From Gammaproteobacteria bacterium (GTDB lineage: Bacteria > Pseudomonadota > Gammaproteobacteria > Steroidobacterales > Steroidobacteraceae): a stretch of 64,000 bases of DNA. The stretch is from the NCBI GenBank assembly GCA_027315105.1, contig DAHUYP010000008.1:1-64000 (forward strand), written 5' to 3'. The notes under the pieces were generated by a model. The model did not search any database and had not been told where the DNA came from. It worked only from the letters and a program-made list of their open reading frames with translations. Shown one piece after another: positions 41,585 to 51,787 of this stretch (positions are counted from its first letter, which is position 1; each line of letters begins with the position of its first letter). Both the position numbers and the translations under genes were made by a program.

Positions 41585-43456
41585 ATGAGCGCCGATCCAC
41601 AGGCTGAACGCACCATCGCGCCAGGCGGCGGCGTGGAGCAGCCGCTGTACTTCACTTCCGGCGGCCATAAGCTCTTCGGTTGGCTGCACTGCAGCCCAGG
41701 CGAAGCCAGTTCCAGTGTCGGCCTCGTGATCTGCAAACCTTTCGGCTTCGAGTCGATGTCTTCCTACCTGACCGTGCGCGCCTTTGCAGAAGCGGCAGCC
41801 GGATTGGGCATACCGTCCCTGCGATTCGATTATCTCGGCACCGGCGACTCCGAAGACCTGGATCCGCGGGCCGATCAGATTGAGGCCTGGTCGGGCGACG
41901 TGGTGGCCGCCGTCAACGAATTGCGGCGCCGCACCGGCGTCAAGCGCGTATGCCTGCTTGGGATCAGGCTCGGGGCATTGCTCGCCACCCTTGCGGCCTC
42001 CCGATGCGAGGGTACCTGCGCGCTGATCGCGGTTGCGCCGGTCATCAGCGGGCGCCGCTATCTGCGCGAGCTGCGCACCTTTGACCTGGCGGCATCCGCG
42101 CCCGCGCATGACGGCAAGCCGGCGGAGGCCGATTCGTTCGAAGTGAGCGGATTTTTTCTGTCGGCCGCAACCGTCGCCGCGCTATCCAAGATCGATCTGA
42201 TGACGCAGGGTGTACCGCCGGCGTCCGATCTGCTGGTGGTCGATCGCACCGATCTGCCGGCGGCTCGCGCCTGGTCGGACCAGGCCACCGGTGCCGGCAT
42301 ACGAACGCAGTATGTCGCCGTGCCAGGGTTCATCGAGATGGCAATGCGGGCGCCCAACCTGACCGTCATTCCGCAGGCGATGGTCGCCGCAGTTCGTGAT
42401 TGGCTCGCGCAGCTGCAAGGCGTCGAATCGACGCGCGAGTCGGCCGGCAGCGCGCGGCACCCGGATAGCAACTCCGATCCGGCGTGCGAGGAACTGGTGC
42501 TGGATGGGGAGCCGGGGGCGGCGCCAAGCGAGCGGCCGGTATTCGTTGCGTCCGAGACGCTGCTATTCGCTATCGTCACGGCGCCGCGCAAGGGCGAGCC
42601 CCGGCGCCGGGGCGTGATACTCCTCAACTCCGGTGGCGACTATCACATCGGTCCGCGCCGCATGTACGTCTCTCTGGCGCGGCGCTGGGCGAGCCGCGGC
42701 TACGTCGTATTGCGGATGGACCTGCCGGGCCTCGGTGACAGTCCGACCCCCTCGGGGCGAGCCGGCAACGACATCTTTCCGCCCACGGCGGTCAGCGACA
42801 TCCGGGCCGCGATCGAGTTTCTGCGCCGCCAGTACGGGGTGCGCGAGGTCACGGTCGGCGGTGTTTGCTCAGGCGCCTACCACTCGTTTCGCGCGGCAGT
42901 CGACGGCCTGCCGGTGAATCGCATCCTGATGGTGAATCCGCTGAATTTCTTCTCGGAGGACGGCACCGATCCCGCGGAAGTCCAGGCCTGGGAAATCGTT
43001 CACAAGCCGGCGGACTACCGCGCTCGGCTGCGCTCTGCCGACACCTGGCGTCGGGTATTGACCGGCAACGTCAATCTCTGGCGCGTGGCCAAGATATATC
43101 TCCACAGCCCGCTGATGACCTTGCGCATGACCATGCGCAACCTGGCGCGGCGGCTGCACATCCGCGTCAAGAACGATCTTGGCTGGGAACTCGAAAAGGT
43201 GAGGGCACGGGGGGTGCGGCTGGTATTCGTGTTCTCGCGCGACGACGCCGGCATCAAGCTGCTCAAGTCGCAGAGTGGGCTGTCGGACCGGCGACTCGAC
43301 GAGCGCTATCGCATCCGTATCATCGACGGCGCCGACCACAATTTCACTCGCAGCAGTGCGCGCACGACTCTGGAGCAGATCCTGACCGAAGAGCTGCTTG
43401 CGCGTCACGCCTGGGGCGGCCCGAGCGCCGATCTGGCCCTGCAAGGCGGCGGCTAG
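41585..43456 (+). CDS. Two fused alpha/beta-hydrolase-fold domains with Arg and Cys at the nucleophile elbows
   Basis: The ATG at 41585 (AAAGAG upstream) gives 623 residues. Domain 1 (about 25-280) has the hydrolase core, but its elbow reads GIRLG with Arg128 where Ser is expected. Domain 2 (about 330-610) has elbow GVCSG with Cys428 as nucleophile, an FSRDDAG acid and a GADHNF histidine. The two domains resemble the separate exosortase-A-system-associated hydrolases 1 and 2 found in EPS loci next to free ACPs. Domain 1 may be a regulatory or binding partner. Cys-elbow enzymes such as PHA synthases transfer acyl groups from thioesters, which fits a carrier-protein cluster. A start at 41531 is less likely. 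Confidence 0.8.
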   Translation: MSADPQAERTIAPGGGVEQPLYFTSGGHKLFGWLHCSPGEASSSVGLVICKPFGFESMSSYLTVRAFAEAAAGLGIPSLRFDYLGTGDSEDLDPRADQIEAWSGDVVAAVNELRRRTGVKRVCLLGIRLGALLATLAASRCEGTCALIAVAPVISGRRYLRELRTFDLAASAPAHDGKPAEADSFEVSGFFLSAATVAALSKIDLMTQGVPPASDLLVVDRTDLPAARAWSDQATGAGIRTQYVAVPGFIEMAMRAPNLTVIPQAMVAAVRDWLAQLQGVESTRESAGSARHPDSNSDPACEELVLDGEPGAAPSERPVFVASETLLFAIVTAPRKGEPRRRGVILLNSGGDYHIGPRRMYVSLARRWASRGYVVLRMDLPGLGDSPTPSGRAGNDIFPPTAVSDIRAAIEFLRRQYGVREVTVGGVCSGAYHSFRAAVDGLPVNRILMVNPLNFFSEDGTDPAEVQAWEIVHKPADYRARLRSADTWRRVLTGNVNLWRVAKIYLHSPLMTLRMTMRNLARRLHIRVKNDLGWELEKVRARGVRLVFVFSRDDAGIKLLKSQSGLSDRRLDERYRIRIIDGADHNFTRSSARTTLEQILTEELLARHAWGGPSADLALQGGG

Positions 43457-43481
43457 GCGTCTTGTGGTCGCGTCGGTGCGC

Positions 43482-44504
43482 TCAGGCGCGCTGGCGGCGT
43501 TGCATCTGCTTGTCGGCGGCGATCGTCTGCAGCCAATGGCGATAGAACTGCACGGCTCCGGCGCGCCAGCCGGGGACGAGCTTCGCCGCGGCCGCCTCGA
43601 ATGGAAATTCGCTCATGAGGGCTTCGCGCCGCTGGTCGCGTGCCTGCGCTTCGAACTGCGCCAGGCGCGCGGTGATGGCCGCATCGAAGTAGCCGTACGG
43701 CATGGTGGGGTAGGTGTCGCGCTCGCCGCGCAGGAAGCGCGCCACGTCGCGCTGATATTCCTTGAGCAGGCTGCGCTCGTCGTATTCCGGGTGCCCCTGC
43801 CAGAACAGGAACAGGCTTCCGAGCTGCTTGGCAAACAGATTGACGCCGGCCTGCTCGGAGACGGTCAGGATCTCGTAGCCGCAACTCTCCAGCGCAGCCG
43901 GCGCGACTTCGTTCCAACGCGAATGCGGCGCACTGGTCGGTGCCGCGAGGTCGCGCGTCAGCCGATGGGCGGTGTTGACCCGATGTTCGAACACACCGCA
44001 GCACTTTTGCGCCAGGGCCCGCCGCGGCACGCCGTCGAGGTGCAGCACTGCGGCGTGCGCCGCCAGGCAGGACCAGACGGCCGAGGCGACGTTCGCCTTC
44101 GACCACTCGATCAGTTCCACCAGGCTGTCCCAATAGGATTCCTGTCTGAGGTCTGGGCTGCGCGGTTCGGCACCGGTGACGATCAGTGCGTCCAGGCTGC
44201 CGTTCCAGAGCTGGCGCAATTCCCCATAGGAGCCGGAAATGCGCGCACGCGCGGCGTCGGCTCGCGGAATCTCCGGCAGCGAATAGAAGCGCAGGCGTAC
44301 CGGCAGGGGTCCGGCCGCCGCCGCCAGCAGATTCGAGAACTGCCGTTCCGTGGCCTCGAGAGCCGAGTCCGGCATGTTGTTGACGAGCCCGATCTCGATG
44401 CAGGACGCGCTCGCAGGGTCGTCGGCGGAACCGCCTGCAGGTCCAGGGCGGCCGCCCCTGCCGGCACCGGCTGCGGGCCATCGGTTGTCGATCAATAAAG
44501 GCAT
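43482..44504 (-). CDS. MetA-like homoserine O-acyltransferase homologue
   Basis: A 340-residue member of the MetA family with catalytic Cys146 (WSCLAAHA), His238 and Glu240 (QGHPEYD) and a SAPHSRWNEV segment. At the acyl-donor position, where typical enzymes read TGAP followed by Leu/Val and then Gly or Glu, this protein reads TGAEPR, with Arg115. The usual rule (Glu acetyl, Gly succinyl) therefore gives no answer. It may make an O-acylhomoserine used by the MetY-like enzyme at 34248, or have a changed substrate. It is convergent with the fused hydrolase gene (25-bp gap) and divergent from the PPTase gene. Confidence 0.82.
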   Translation of the reverse strand: MPLLIDNRWPAAGAGRGGRPGPAGGSADDPASASCIEIGLVNNMPDSALEATERQFSNLLAAAAGPLPVRLRFYSLPEIPRADAARARISGSYGELRQLWNGSLDALIVTGAEPRSPDLRQESYWDSLVELIEWSKANVASAVWSCLAAHAAVLHLDGVPRRALAQKCCGVFEHRVNTAHRLTRDLAAPTSAPHSRWNEVAPAALESCGYEILTVSEQAGVNLFAKQLGSLFLFWQGHPEYDERSLLKEYQRDVARFLRGERDTYPTMPYGYFDAAITARLAQFEAQARDQRREALMSEFPFEAAAAKLVPGWRAGAVQFYRHWLQTIAADKQMQRRQRA

Positions 44505-44702
44505 GCAAACGTATCGGCGGTCCCGTCGGGCTCGGCTTCAATGCTAAGGGGGTTCATCGGCGCTGTCACGCCGGCGACCTTAAGTTCAATCGCCCAGCCA
44601 GCGAACGGCGCGCCCATCCAACCGCCGCGAGCCGCAGGCGCGCGCCGTGCATCGTGCGCCGTGCGCTAGAATCGCGCGCGCCGGTCACAACGACCCATCG
44701 AC

Positions 44703-45431
44703 ATGAGCACCGATACCGCGACGCCGATAATGCTGCCCAATCCTGCCCGCCATGCGCCGGCCCTGGCGCGGCTGTTCGGGCCGGAGGTCGCCGCCAGCGA
44801 GCTGCGCGGCGTCTGTGAGCCGCAGCTGCTGCTGCGTGAGGAGCTGCGGTGCGTGTCCAGGGCGCGGCTGCCGCGGCGGCAGGAATTTGCCGCCGGGCGG
44901 GTATGCGCGCGCCATGCCATGGCGCAACTCGGCATCATGGGCTACGCGCTGGGAATGGCGGCGGACCGTCAGCCCGAATGGCCACCCGGATTGGTCGGCA
45001 GCATCACCCACACGCAGGGCTATTGCGGCGCCGTGGTTGCCGAGCGGCGGCGCATGCGCAGCGTCGGATTGGATGCCGAGGTCGTTGCCGACGTTACTCC
45101 GAATCTGTGGCCGCGAATCTGCGCGCCGAGCGAGCGCGCATGGCTCGGCACGCTGCCGGCGGGCAGTGCGCAGCGCGCCGCGGCGCTGATATTCGCCGCC
45201 AAGGAAGCGTACTACAAGTGCCAGTTCCCGCTGACCGGCGAGGCGCTCGGGTTTCTCGACGTGACGGTCCGCTGCGATGACCTCGCGGCCGATCACGGGC
45301 AATTCTCGATGCTGCCGCAACGCGCGATCGAGCTGGACAGGCGTTACCCGCCGCCGAGCGGCCGTTTCCGCTTCCATGAGGGCTATGTCTGCGCCGGGGT
45401 GGCGGTGCGCGACGTCGGCCCGGATCAGTAA
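44703..45431 (+). CDS. 4'-phosphopantetheinyl transferase, EntD/Sfp type
   Basis: A 242-residue PPTase. SITHTQGYCGAV, the metal site GLDAEV, and FAAKEAYYK (Glu and Lys for coenzyme A and magnesium) are all present. It transfers the phosphopantetheine arm of coenzyme A to the serine of carrier proteins, so it is the probable activator of ACP 1 and ACP 2. Its stop overlaps that of the convergent priming glycosyltransferase gene by seven bases. Confidence 0.92.
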   Translation: MSTDTATPIMLPNPARHAPALARLFGPEVAASELRGVCEPQLLLREELRCVSRARLPRRQEFAAGRVCARHAMAQLGIMGYALGMAADRQPEWPPGLVGSITHTQGYCGAVVAERRRMRSVGLDAEVVADVTPNLWPRICAPSERAWLGTLPAGSAQRAAALIFAAKEAYYKCQFPLTGEALGFLDVTVRCDDLAADHGQFSMLPQRAIELDRRYPPPSGRFRFHEGYVCAGVAVRDVGPDQ

Positions 45432-46831
45432 GCCTTGTCGTCGCCGAATACCTTGAGCACCGTCAACAGCAGGATCTTCACGTCCAGCATCGGCGACCAG
45501 TGACGAAGGTAGTCGAGGTCGTGCCGCACGCGCGCCTCCATCTCCTCGAGCTTGACGGTCTCGCCGCGGGCGCCGTTGATCTGCGCCAGCCCGGTGATGC
45601 CGGGTAGCACCTTGTGGCGGACCATGTAGCCCTTGATGAGCCTGCGGTACAGCTCGTTGTGCGCCACCGCATGCGGCCGCGGGCCGACCAGGCTCATGCG
45701 CCCCTGCAGCACGTTGATGAACTGCGGCAGTTCGTCGAGCGAATAGCGCCGCAGGAATCTGCCGATCGGCGTGATGCGCTCGTCGTCGCGCGAGGCCTGG
45801 CGCAGCTCGGCGCCATCCTCGGTGACGGTCATGGTGCGGAACTTGTAGACGATGATCTCATGACCGTCGAGGCCGTAACGGCGCTGCCGGAAGATCGCCG
45901 GGCCGGGCGAGGTCGCCTTCACCATGAGCGCGATCAACAGCAGCAGCGGCGACGCCACGACCAGGAAGCAAGCCGACATGAAGATATCGAACAGGCGCTT
46001 GGTCAGGCCGCGGTAGCCGTAGAAGGGCGTCTCGCACATCGCCACCACGGGGATACCGCTCAGCTCGCTCGAGCGCGCCTGAATCAGGTCGAACACGAAG
46101 ATATCCGGCACGTAATAGATCGATGCGGTGGTATCGCGCAGGTCATCGAGCAGGTCGAGCACCCGCTTGAGATGCCGAATCGGCAGCGCGATGTAAATCA
46201 CGTCGATGTTGTGCTGCTTGGCGAATGCACCCAGGTCGGACAGCTTGCCTACCAGGCGCGTGCCGTGCTCCATCTTGAGCCGATCGGCGCCGCGGTCGTC
46301 GAAGAAGCCCTGCACCTGCAGCCGCAGCGCGGGATCGCTCTCGAGCGTGCGGGCCAGCGCGAGGCTGGTGCGGTTATAGCCGGCGATGATCACCCGGCGG
46401 CTGCCGACCGCGCTCAGCACGACGCGCCGCATGACGAGGTGGATCAGCAGCGTGCTGGCGATCAGTGCCAGCGGCGTCGCCAGGGACCAGGTGATGATCG
46501 CCGGCGCCGGATACAGCGCCAGCGAGCCGGTACCGGAGCCGATGACGAGCAGCACCAGCAGCAGCATCAGCCACTGCAGGGCCGCGCCGCCGGCGGCCCG
46601 CGACGGCTGCCAATGCAACTGGGCGCCCAGGTCGCGGGGCGGGCGGATCAGCATCACGAACATCAAGGTGATTATGACGGCCAGGGTCGAGGCCGAATCC
46701 TGGAACGAGATGCGCCAGATGTGGGTGACGACATAGAGCGATGCGACCGCCACCAGCGCCGGGGCGATGGTTTGCAGCACTACCATGAGCGCGACCAGAA
46801 AGCTGCGCTTGATGAGCACGGGCGCGGTCAT
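45425..46831 (-). CDS. Polyprenyl-phosphate sugar-1-phosphate transferase (WcaJ-type priming enzyme)
   Basis: A 468-residue membrane enzyme with four N-terminal hydrophobic segments (to about residue 135), a CoA-binding-like Rossmann domain (VIIAGYNRTSLALARTLE) and the C-terminal bacterial sugar transferase domain. The latter opens with KRLFDIFMSACFL and holds RFLRRYSLDELPQFINV and SLVGPRP. It starts EPS repeat-unit assembly by moving a sugar phosphate to polyprenyl phosphate. It is separated from the rest of the EPS genes by the carrier-protein cluster. Confidence 0.92.
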   Translation of the reverse strand: MTAPVLIKRSFLVALMVVLQTIAPALVAVASLYVVTHIWRISFQDSASTLAVIITLMFVMLIRPPRDLGAQLHWQPSRAAGGAALQWLMLLLVLLVIGSGTGSLALYPAPAIITWSLATPLALIASTLLIHLVMRRVVLSAVGSRRVIIAGYNRTSLALARTLESDPALRLQVQGFFDDRGADRLKMEHGTRLVGKLSDLGAFAKQHNIDVIYIALPIRHLKRVLDLLDDLRDTTASIYYVPDIFVFDLIQARSSELSGIPVVAMCETPFYGYRGLTKRLFDIFMSACFLVVASPLLLLIALMVKATSPGPAIFRQRRYGLDGHEIIVYKFRTMTVTEDGAELRQASRDDERITPIGRFLRRYSLDELPQFINVLQGRMSLVGPRPHAVAHNELYRRLIKGYMVRHKVLPGITGLAQINGARGETVKLEEMEARVRHDLDYLRHWSPMLDVKILLLTVLKVFGDDKAY

Positions 46832-46858
46832 CGATCAGTCTTCCGCCGTCCGGGTATT

Positions 46859-46878
46859 GCCGGCGCACCGGCGCCGGC
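46859..46878. promoter_or_regulatory. Hairpin in the divergent region before the aminotransferase gene
   Basis: GCCGGCG and CGCCGGC pair around CACCGG. TATAGAAT (46884-46891), a possible -10 box for the aminotransferase gene, follows six bases later. The hairpin may be an operator between the divergent sugar-transferase and aminotransferase genes. Confidence 0.3.
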
Positions 46879-46933
46879 CGTTGTATAGAATCGAGTCACA
46901 AGTCCTGCAATCCACGCAGTTGAGGAAGGGTTC

Positions 46934-48136
46934 ATGTCCAAGCCAGCCGAGTCCATGCCGCCGATGGCGGCCATCACCGTGCCATTGCTGGATCTGAAGC
47001 AACAATATCAGACGTTAGCCCATGAAATTATTCCAGTTCTGCAGAAGATTTGTGCGAGCCAGCAGTTTATTCTTGGCCAGTATGTGACGGATTTCGAAAA
47101 AGCGACGGCCGCCTACTGCCGCTGCGCCCACGCGGTCGGCGTGTCCTCCGGCACCGATGCCCTGCTGCTGGCGCTGATGGCTCTGGGAATTGGCGCCGGC
47201 GACGAGGTCATCACCTCACCTTACACCTTCTTCGCGACCGCCGGCGCGATCGCCCGGACCGGGGCGCGACCGCTGTTCTGCGACATCGAGCCCGCGGGCT
47301 TCAATATCGATCCGCAGGCGGTGAGCAGATTTCTGCAGCACGACTGCGAGCGCAGCCGCAGCGGGCTCATCAATCGCCGCACGGGCGGGCGGGTGCGCGC
47401 GCTGATGCCCGTGCATCTCTACGGCCAGTGCGCCGACATGACGGCGCTGCTGGCTCTGGCGCGTGAGTTCGGCCTCAAGCTCATCGAGGACGCCGCCCAG
47501 GCGATCGGCGCCGACGACGCCGAAGGCCGGCGTGCCGGCAGCATTGGGGACGTGGGCTGCCTGTCGTTCTTCCCGACCAAGAACCTCGGGGCCTTCGGGG
47601 ACGCCGGCATGTGCACCGCACAGGACGGCGAGCTCGCCGAGCACATGCGCGTGCTGCGCGTGCACGGCTCGAAGCCGAAATACTACCATTCATTCATCGG
47701 CGGCAATTTCCGCCTGGACGAGCTGCAGGCGGCCGTGCTGGGAATCAAGCTGCCGTTGCTCGATGGCTGGACGGCGGCGCGGGCGCGCAATGCCGCCTAC
47801 TACGCCGCCGCCTTCGAGCGTGCGGGTCTCACCGCCCGCGTCAAGCTGCCGAGCGCACTGAACGGGCAGCGGCACACCTGGAATCAATTCGTGGTCCGCG
47901 TCCCGCGCCGCGACGAGCTGCGCGCATTCCTCACGCAGCGCGGCATCGGCAGCGAGATCTACTATCCCGTGCCGCTGCATCTGCAGCGATGCTTCGACTA
48001 TCTGGGGCATGCGAACGGAGATTTTCCACAGGCCGAGAAAGCGGCCGCTGAGGTCCTGGCGCTGCCGATCTTCCCCGAGCTGCGCGGCGAGCAGCTGCAG
48101 TCCGTGGTCGATCAGTTCGCTGCGTTCTACTCCTGA
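46934..48136 (+). CDS. DegT/DnrJ/EryC1/StrS-type sugar aminotransferase
   Basis: A 400-residue PLP aminotransferase of the sugar group. It has GVSSGTDALLLALMALGIG, TSPYTFFATAG, EDAAQAIGA, and the PLP lysine Lys216 in FFPTKNLGAFGDAG. GAGGAAGG lies shortly before the ATG. It aminates a keto-nucleotide sugar, giving an amino sugar for the EPS or a related glycan. The Gfo/Idh/MocA oxidoreductase could provide the keto intermediate. Confidence 0.92.
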   Translation: MSKPAESMPPMAAITVPLLDLKQQYQTLAHEIIPVLQKICASQQFILGQYVTDFEKATAAYCRCAHAVGVSSGTDALLLALMALGIGAGDEVITSPYTFFATAGAIARTGARPLFCDIEPAGFNIDPQAVSRFLQHDCERSRSGLINRRTGGRVRALMPVHLYGQCADMTALLALAREFGLKLIEDAAQAIGADDAEGRRAGSIGDVGCLSFFPTKNLGAFGDAGMCTAQDGELAEHMRVLRVHGSKPKYYHSFIGGNFRLDELQAAVLGIKLPLLDGWTAARARNAAYYAAAFERAGLTARVKLPSALNGQRHTWNQFVVRVPRRDELRAFLTQRGIGSEIYYPVPLHLQRCFDYLGHANGDFPQAEKAAAEVLALPIFPELRGEQLQSVVDQFAAFYS

Positions 48137-48220
48137 GGCCGCAGCGTCCGGCGGTGCTGGCGTCAGGAATAAACCGTTAGCAAGCAATATCTTACGTAGA
48201 CAAGGATGATCCTGCCGCGC

Positions 48221-48247
48221 GGCCGGTAGCGGCGTCGGATGGCACCG

Positions 48248-48256
<9 letters not shown>
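48221..48256. terminator. 12-bp inverted repeat spanning the end of the sigma54-activator gene
   Basis: GGCCGGTAGCGG and CCGCTACCGGCC pair perfectly around a 12-base loop. The right arm includes the stop codon of the response regulator. It could end transcription from both the aminotransferase gene (stop 48136) and the regulator gene, though neither side has a T-run. Confidence 0.42.
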
Positions 48257-49590
<1,334 letters not shown>

Positions 49591-49594
<4 letters not shown>

Positions 49595-50223
49595 TGATGG
49601 GGTCCCTCGGCACGATGCTTTCGGTCGGTCAAATTGCGCTCGATGTCCGCGATGGCATTGAGCTTGGCCTGCGCCTCCTCGAGCTGCCTGCGCAGCTTGG
49701 CGTTCTCGTCCGATTCGGCCAGCAAGCGTCGCTGCATGGCCGCGATGCGCTCTCGATCGGTGCGCAGCGCGTCGTTCTGCAAGCGATCGTTGTCGGCCGC
49801 CAGACCGAGCTCGCGGTCGAGCTGCGCGAGCTGCACCAGCGTCACGGCGCGTTCAACCGGCACCAGGGTTTCCGGTTGCGCGGCCAGCTCGCGCAGCAGG
49901 GTCTGTGCGAGGGCAGGGTCGCGTCCGGGGTGCCCCGGCGTCGCCAGCAGCAGAGCATAGCGCAGTTGCGCTGCGCCTTGTGGCGAGCGTGTATAGGTCG
50001 CCCGAGCCGCGGCCAGGATCTCCGCCTGCTCGGCCGGAGGCGATTGAACCAGGCGCTGCATGCCCTGGAAAGTGCTGGCGAGCAGCAGCGCAGCGGTGGT
50101 GTCGCGATCCTCGGCGGCGTTTTCGCCGCGCTGCGCGGGCAGCGACGCATGGCGCCCGATGAGCGGGAACGCATCGCAACCGCACAGCATGAACGCCAGC
50201 ACGAGGCAGCTGCTACGCCGCAT
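49591..50223 (-). CDS. qseG: QseG-like lipoprotein between kinase and regulator genes
   Basis: A 210-residue lipoprotein. A short hydrophobic signal ends in LCGC, giving lipidated Cys16. The C-terminal part (about 130-195) is a coiled coil with long runs of charged and leucine residues. Position and type match QseG, which in enterobacteria assists the QseE/GlrK kinase. The gene overlaps the kinase gene end by 11 bp and the regulator gene by 4 bp. Sequence conservation of QseG is low, so the name rests on context. Confidence 0.7.
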
Positions 50224-51679
50224 CGGCCTGCTTCTTGGAGTCCGCCGGCGGCGCGACGCGCAGCGGCATACGGATGCGAAAATGTGCGCCCGGGAACTCG
50301 CCGTCGACGATCTCCACGGTGCCCTGGTGAACGTGGACGAATTCGTTCACGACCGACAGCCCGATCCCCGTGCCCTTGACGTGGCCGCCGGGGGCGCGGC
50401 CGGTATAGAAGGCTTCGAAGATGCGGGCCCGATCCTGGGCGGGAATCCCGGGTCCGGTATCGGCCATCTCGAGCACCAGCTCGTCACCGCGGGCGGCCGC
50501 ACGCAGATAGATGATGCCGCCGCGCGGCGAGTATTTGATGGCGTTGGACAGCAGGTTCTCCAGTATCAGGCGAATCTTGCCGCGATCGGCGGCCAGTGTG
50601 ACGTCGTCCACCAGCACGTCGAGCCGCACTCGCTGCGATACCAGCGTCAGCTGTTGGTTCTCGAGCACCTGCTTGACCACGGGCCGCAGGCGGAATTCGG
50701 AGATCTCCAGTCCGGTGCTGTTGCTCTGCCAGGCGCTGAAGCTCAATAGGTTCTCGATCAGGCGCTGCAGCTTGATGCCATTGTCGTGCAGAATCGCCGT
50801 CACTTCGCGCTGTCCCGAATCCAGCTGCCCGACGGCGCCGTCCATCAGCAGCTCGGTGCCCTCGCGGATGTTGGCCAGCGGCGTCTTGAGCTCGTGCGAC
50901 ATGTGGCGCAGGAATCGATTGCGCTCCTGCGCCAGCTCGAGCAGCCGATGGCGCAGCCATTCGAGCTGATGCCCGAGGCGCTCCAGGTCGACCGGCCCGG
51001 TGACGACGATATCGTGAGAGAAATTGCCGCGGCCGAGCTCGCCGATGGCGCGATCGATCTGCCGCAGCGGACGGCTCAGGCGCAGCGCGAACAGCAGCAC
51101 CACGATCAGCACCAGCGGCAACAGCAGCGCCGACTCGAGAAACAGCTGCCGGCGGGCCTTGTCGATGTGAGTCTGCAGGGCGGCGACGTCGGCGTCGATC
51201 TGCCGGTTGTTGATCGCCGCCGCGCCGCTGGCGAGATCGCCCAGGCTCACGAACGACTGCGTCAGCTCGGCCGACTGGCCGGCGGGCGGATGCTCCCGCA
51301 GCACCAGCGCCCGGATCTGGTCCTGCACGTCGCTCAGGCGCTCGAGCTGCTCGCGCGCCGGCGGCGCGCGCAGCTCGCGGCGCAAAGCGGCGACGATGCC
51401 GCTCAGCCGCGCGTCATTTTCCCTGAAAGCCGCCAGGACCGGGGCGCCGCCCAGCACCTGATAGAGCCGCGCGGAACGCTCGAGGCTCGCAATCTGCGCG
51501 TACAGGTCCTGCGACAGGCGGGTGGTCTGCACGCTGTCGGCCACCAGTTGCTGGCTGGTAGCGGCCATGTGTCGCATCTGCACGGTCGCATTGAGAATCG
51601 CCAGCAGCAGCGGTCCGGCCAGGATGCCCAGACCCAGCAGCAGAAAGCCGTTCAGTGACTTGGGGAGCAACCAGCGCAT
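50213..51679 (-). CDS. glrK: Sensor histidine kinase, GlrK/QseE-like
   Basis: A 488-residue two-pass kinase. Membrane segments at about 11-31 and 182-200 frame a periplasmic helical sensor. A HAMP domain comes next, then the HisKA box RHMSHELKTPLANI with phospho-accepting His262, then the HATPase with N box, DTGPGIP and GTGIGLSVV. It would pass phosphate to the GlrR-like protein. The first gene of a three-gene operon. Confidence 0.9.
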   Translation of the reverse strand: MRWLLPKSLNGFLLLGLGILAGPLLLAILNATVQMRHMAATSQQLVADSVQTTRLSQDLYAQIASLERSARLYQVLGGAPVLAAFRENDARLSGIVAALRRELRAPPAREQLERLSDVQDQIRALVLREHPPAGQSAELTQSFVSLGDLASGAAAINNRQIDADVAALQTHIDKARRQLFLESALLLPLVLIVVLLFALRLSRPLRQIDRAIGELGRGNFSHDIVVTGPVDLERLGHQLEWLRHRLLELAQERNRFLRHMSHELKTPLANIREGTELLMDGAVGQLDSGQREVTAILHDNGIKLQRLIENLLSFSAWQSNSTGLEISEFRLRPVVKQVLENQQLTLVSQRVRLDVLVDDVTLAADRGKIRLILENLLSNAIKYSPRGGIIYLRAAARGDELVLEMADTGPGIPAQDRARIFEAFYTGRAPGGHVKGTGIGLSVVNEFVHVHQGTVEIVDGEFPGAHFRIRMPLRVAPPADSKKQADAA

Positions 51680-51787
51680 CGAACCATTCTAAGCCACCGC
51701 GTCCGCGGCTGCTGCGCGGCAGGCCCCGGACCGTGATGCGAATCGAGCCTGCCGCGCGTCCTGTCGCATGGATCGTACATGCTCCGC

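Noticed and set aside
43453-44541. A 362-codon frame on the same strand as the MetA-like gene but in another frame
   Set aside because: It is a shifted reading of the MetA-like gene, very rich in Arg and Ala and without motifs.
29990-45431. A PKS or NRPS
   Set aside because: There are no ketosynthase, condensation or multi-domain modules; only free carrier proteins and separate enzymes.
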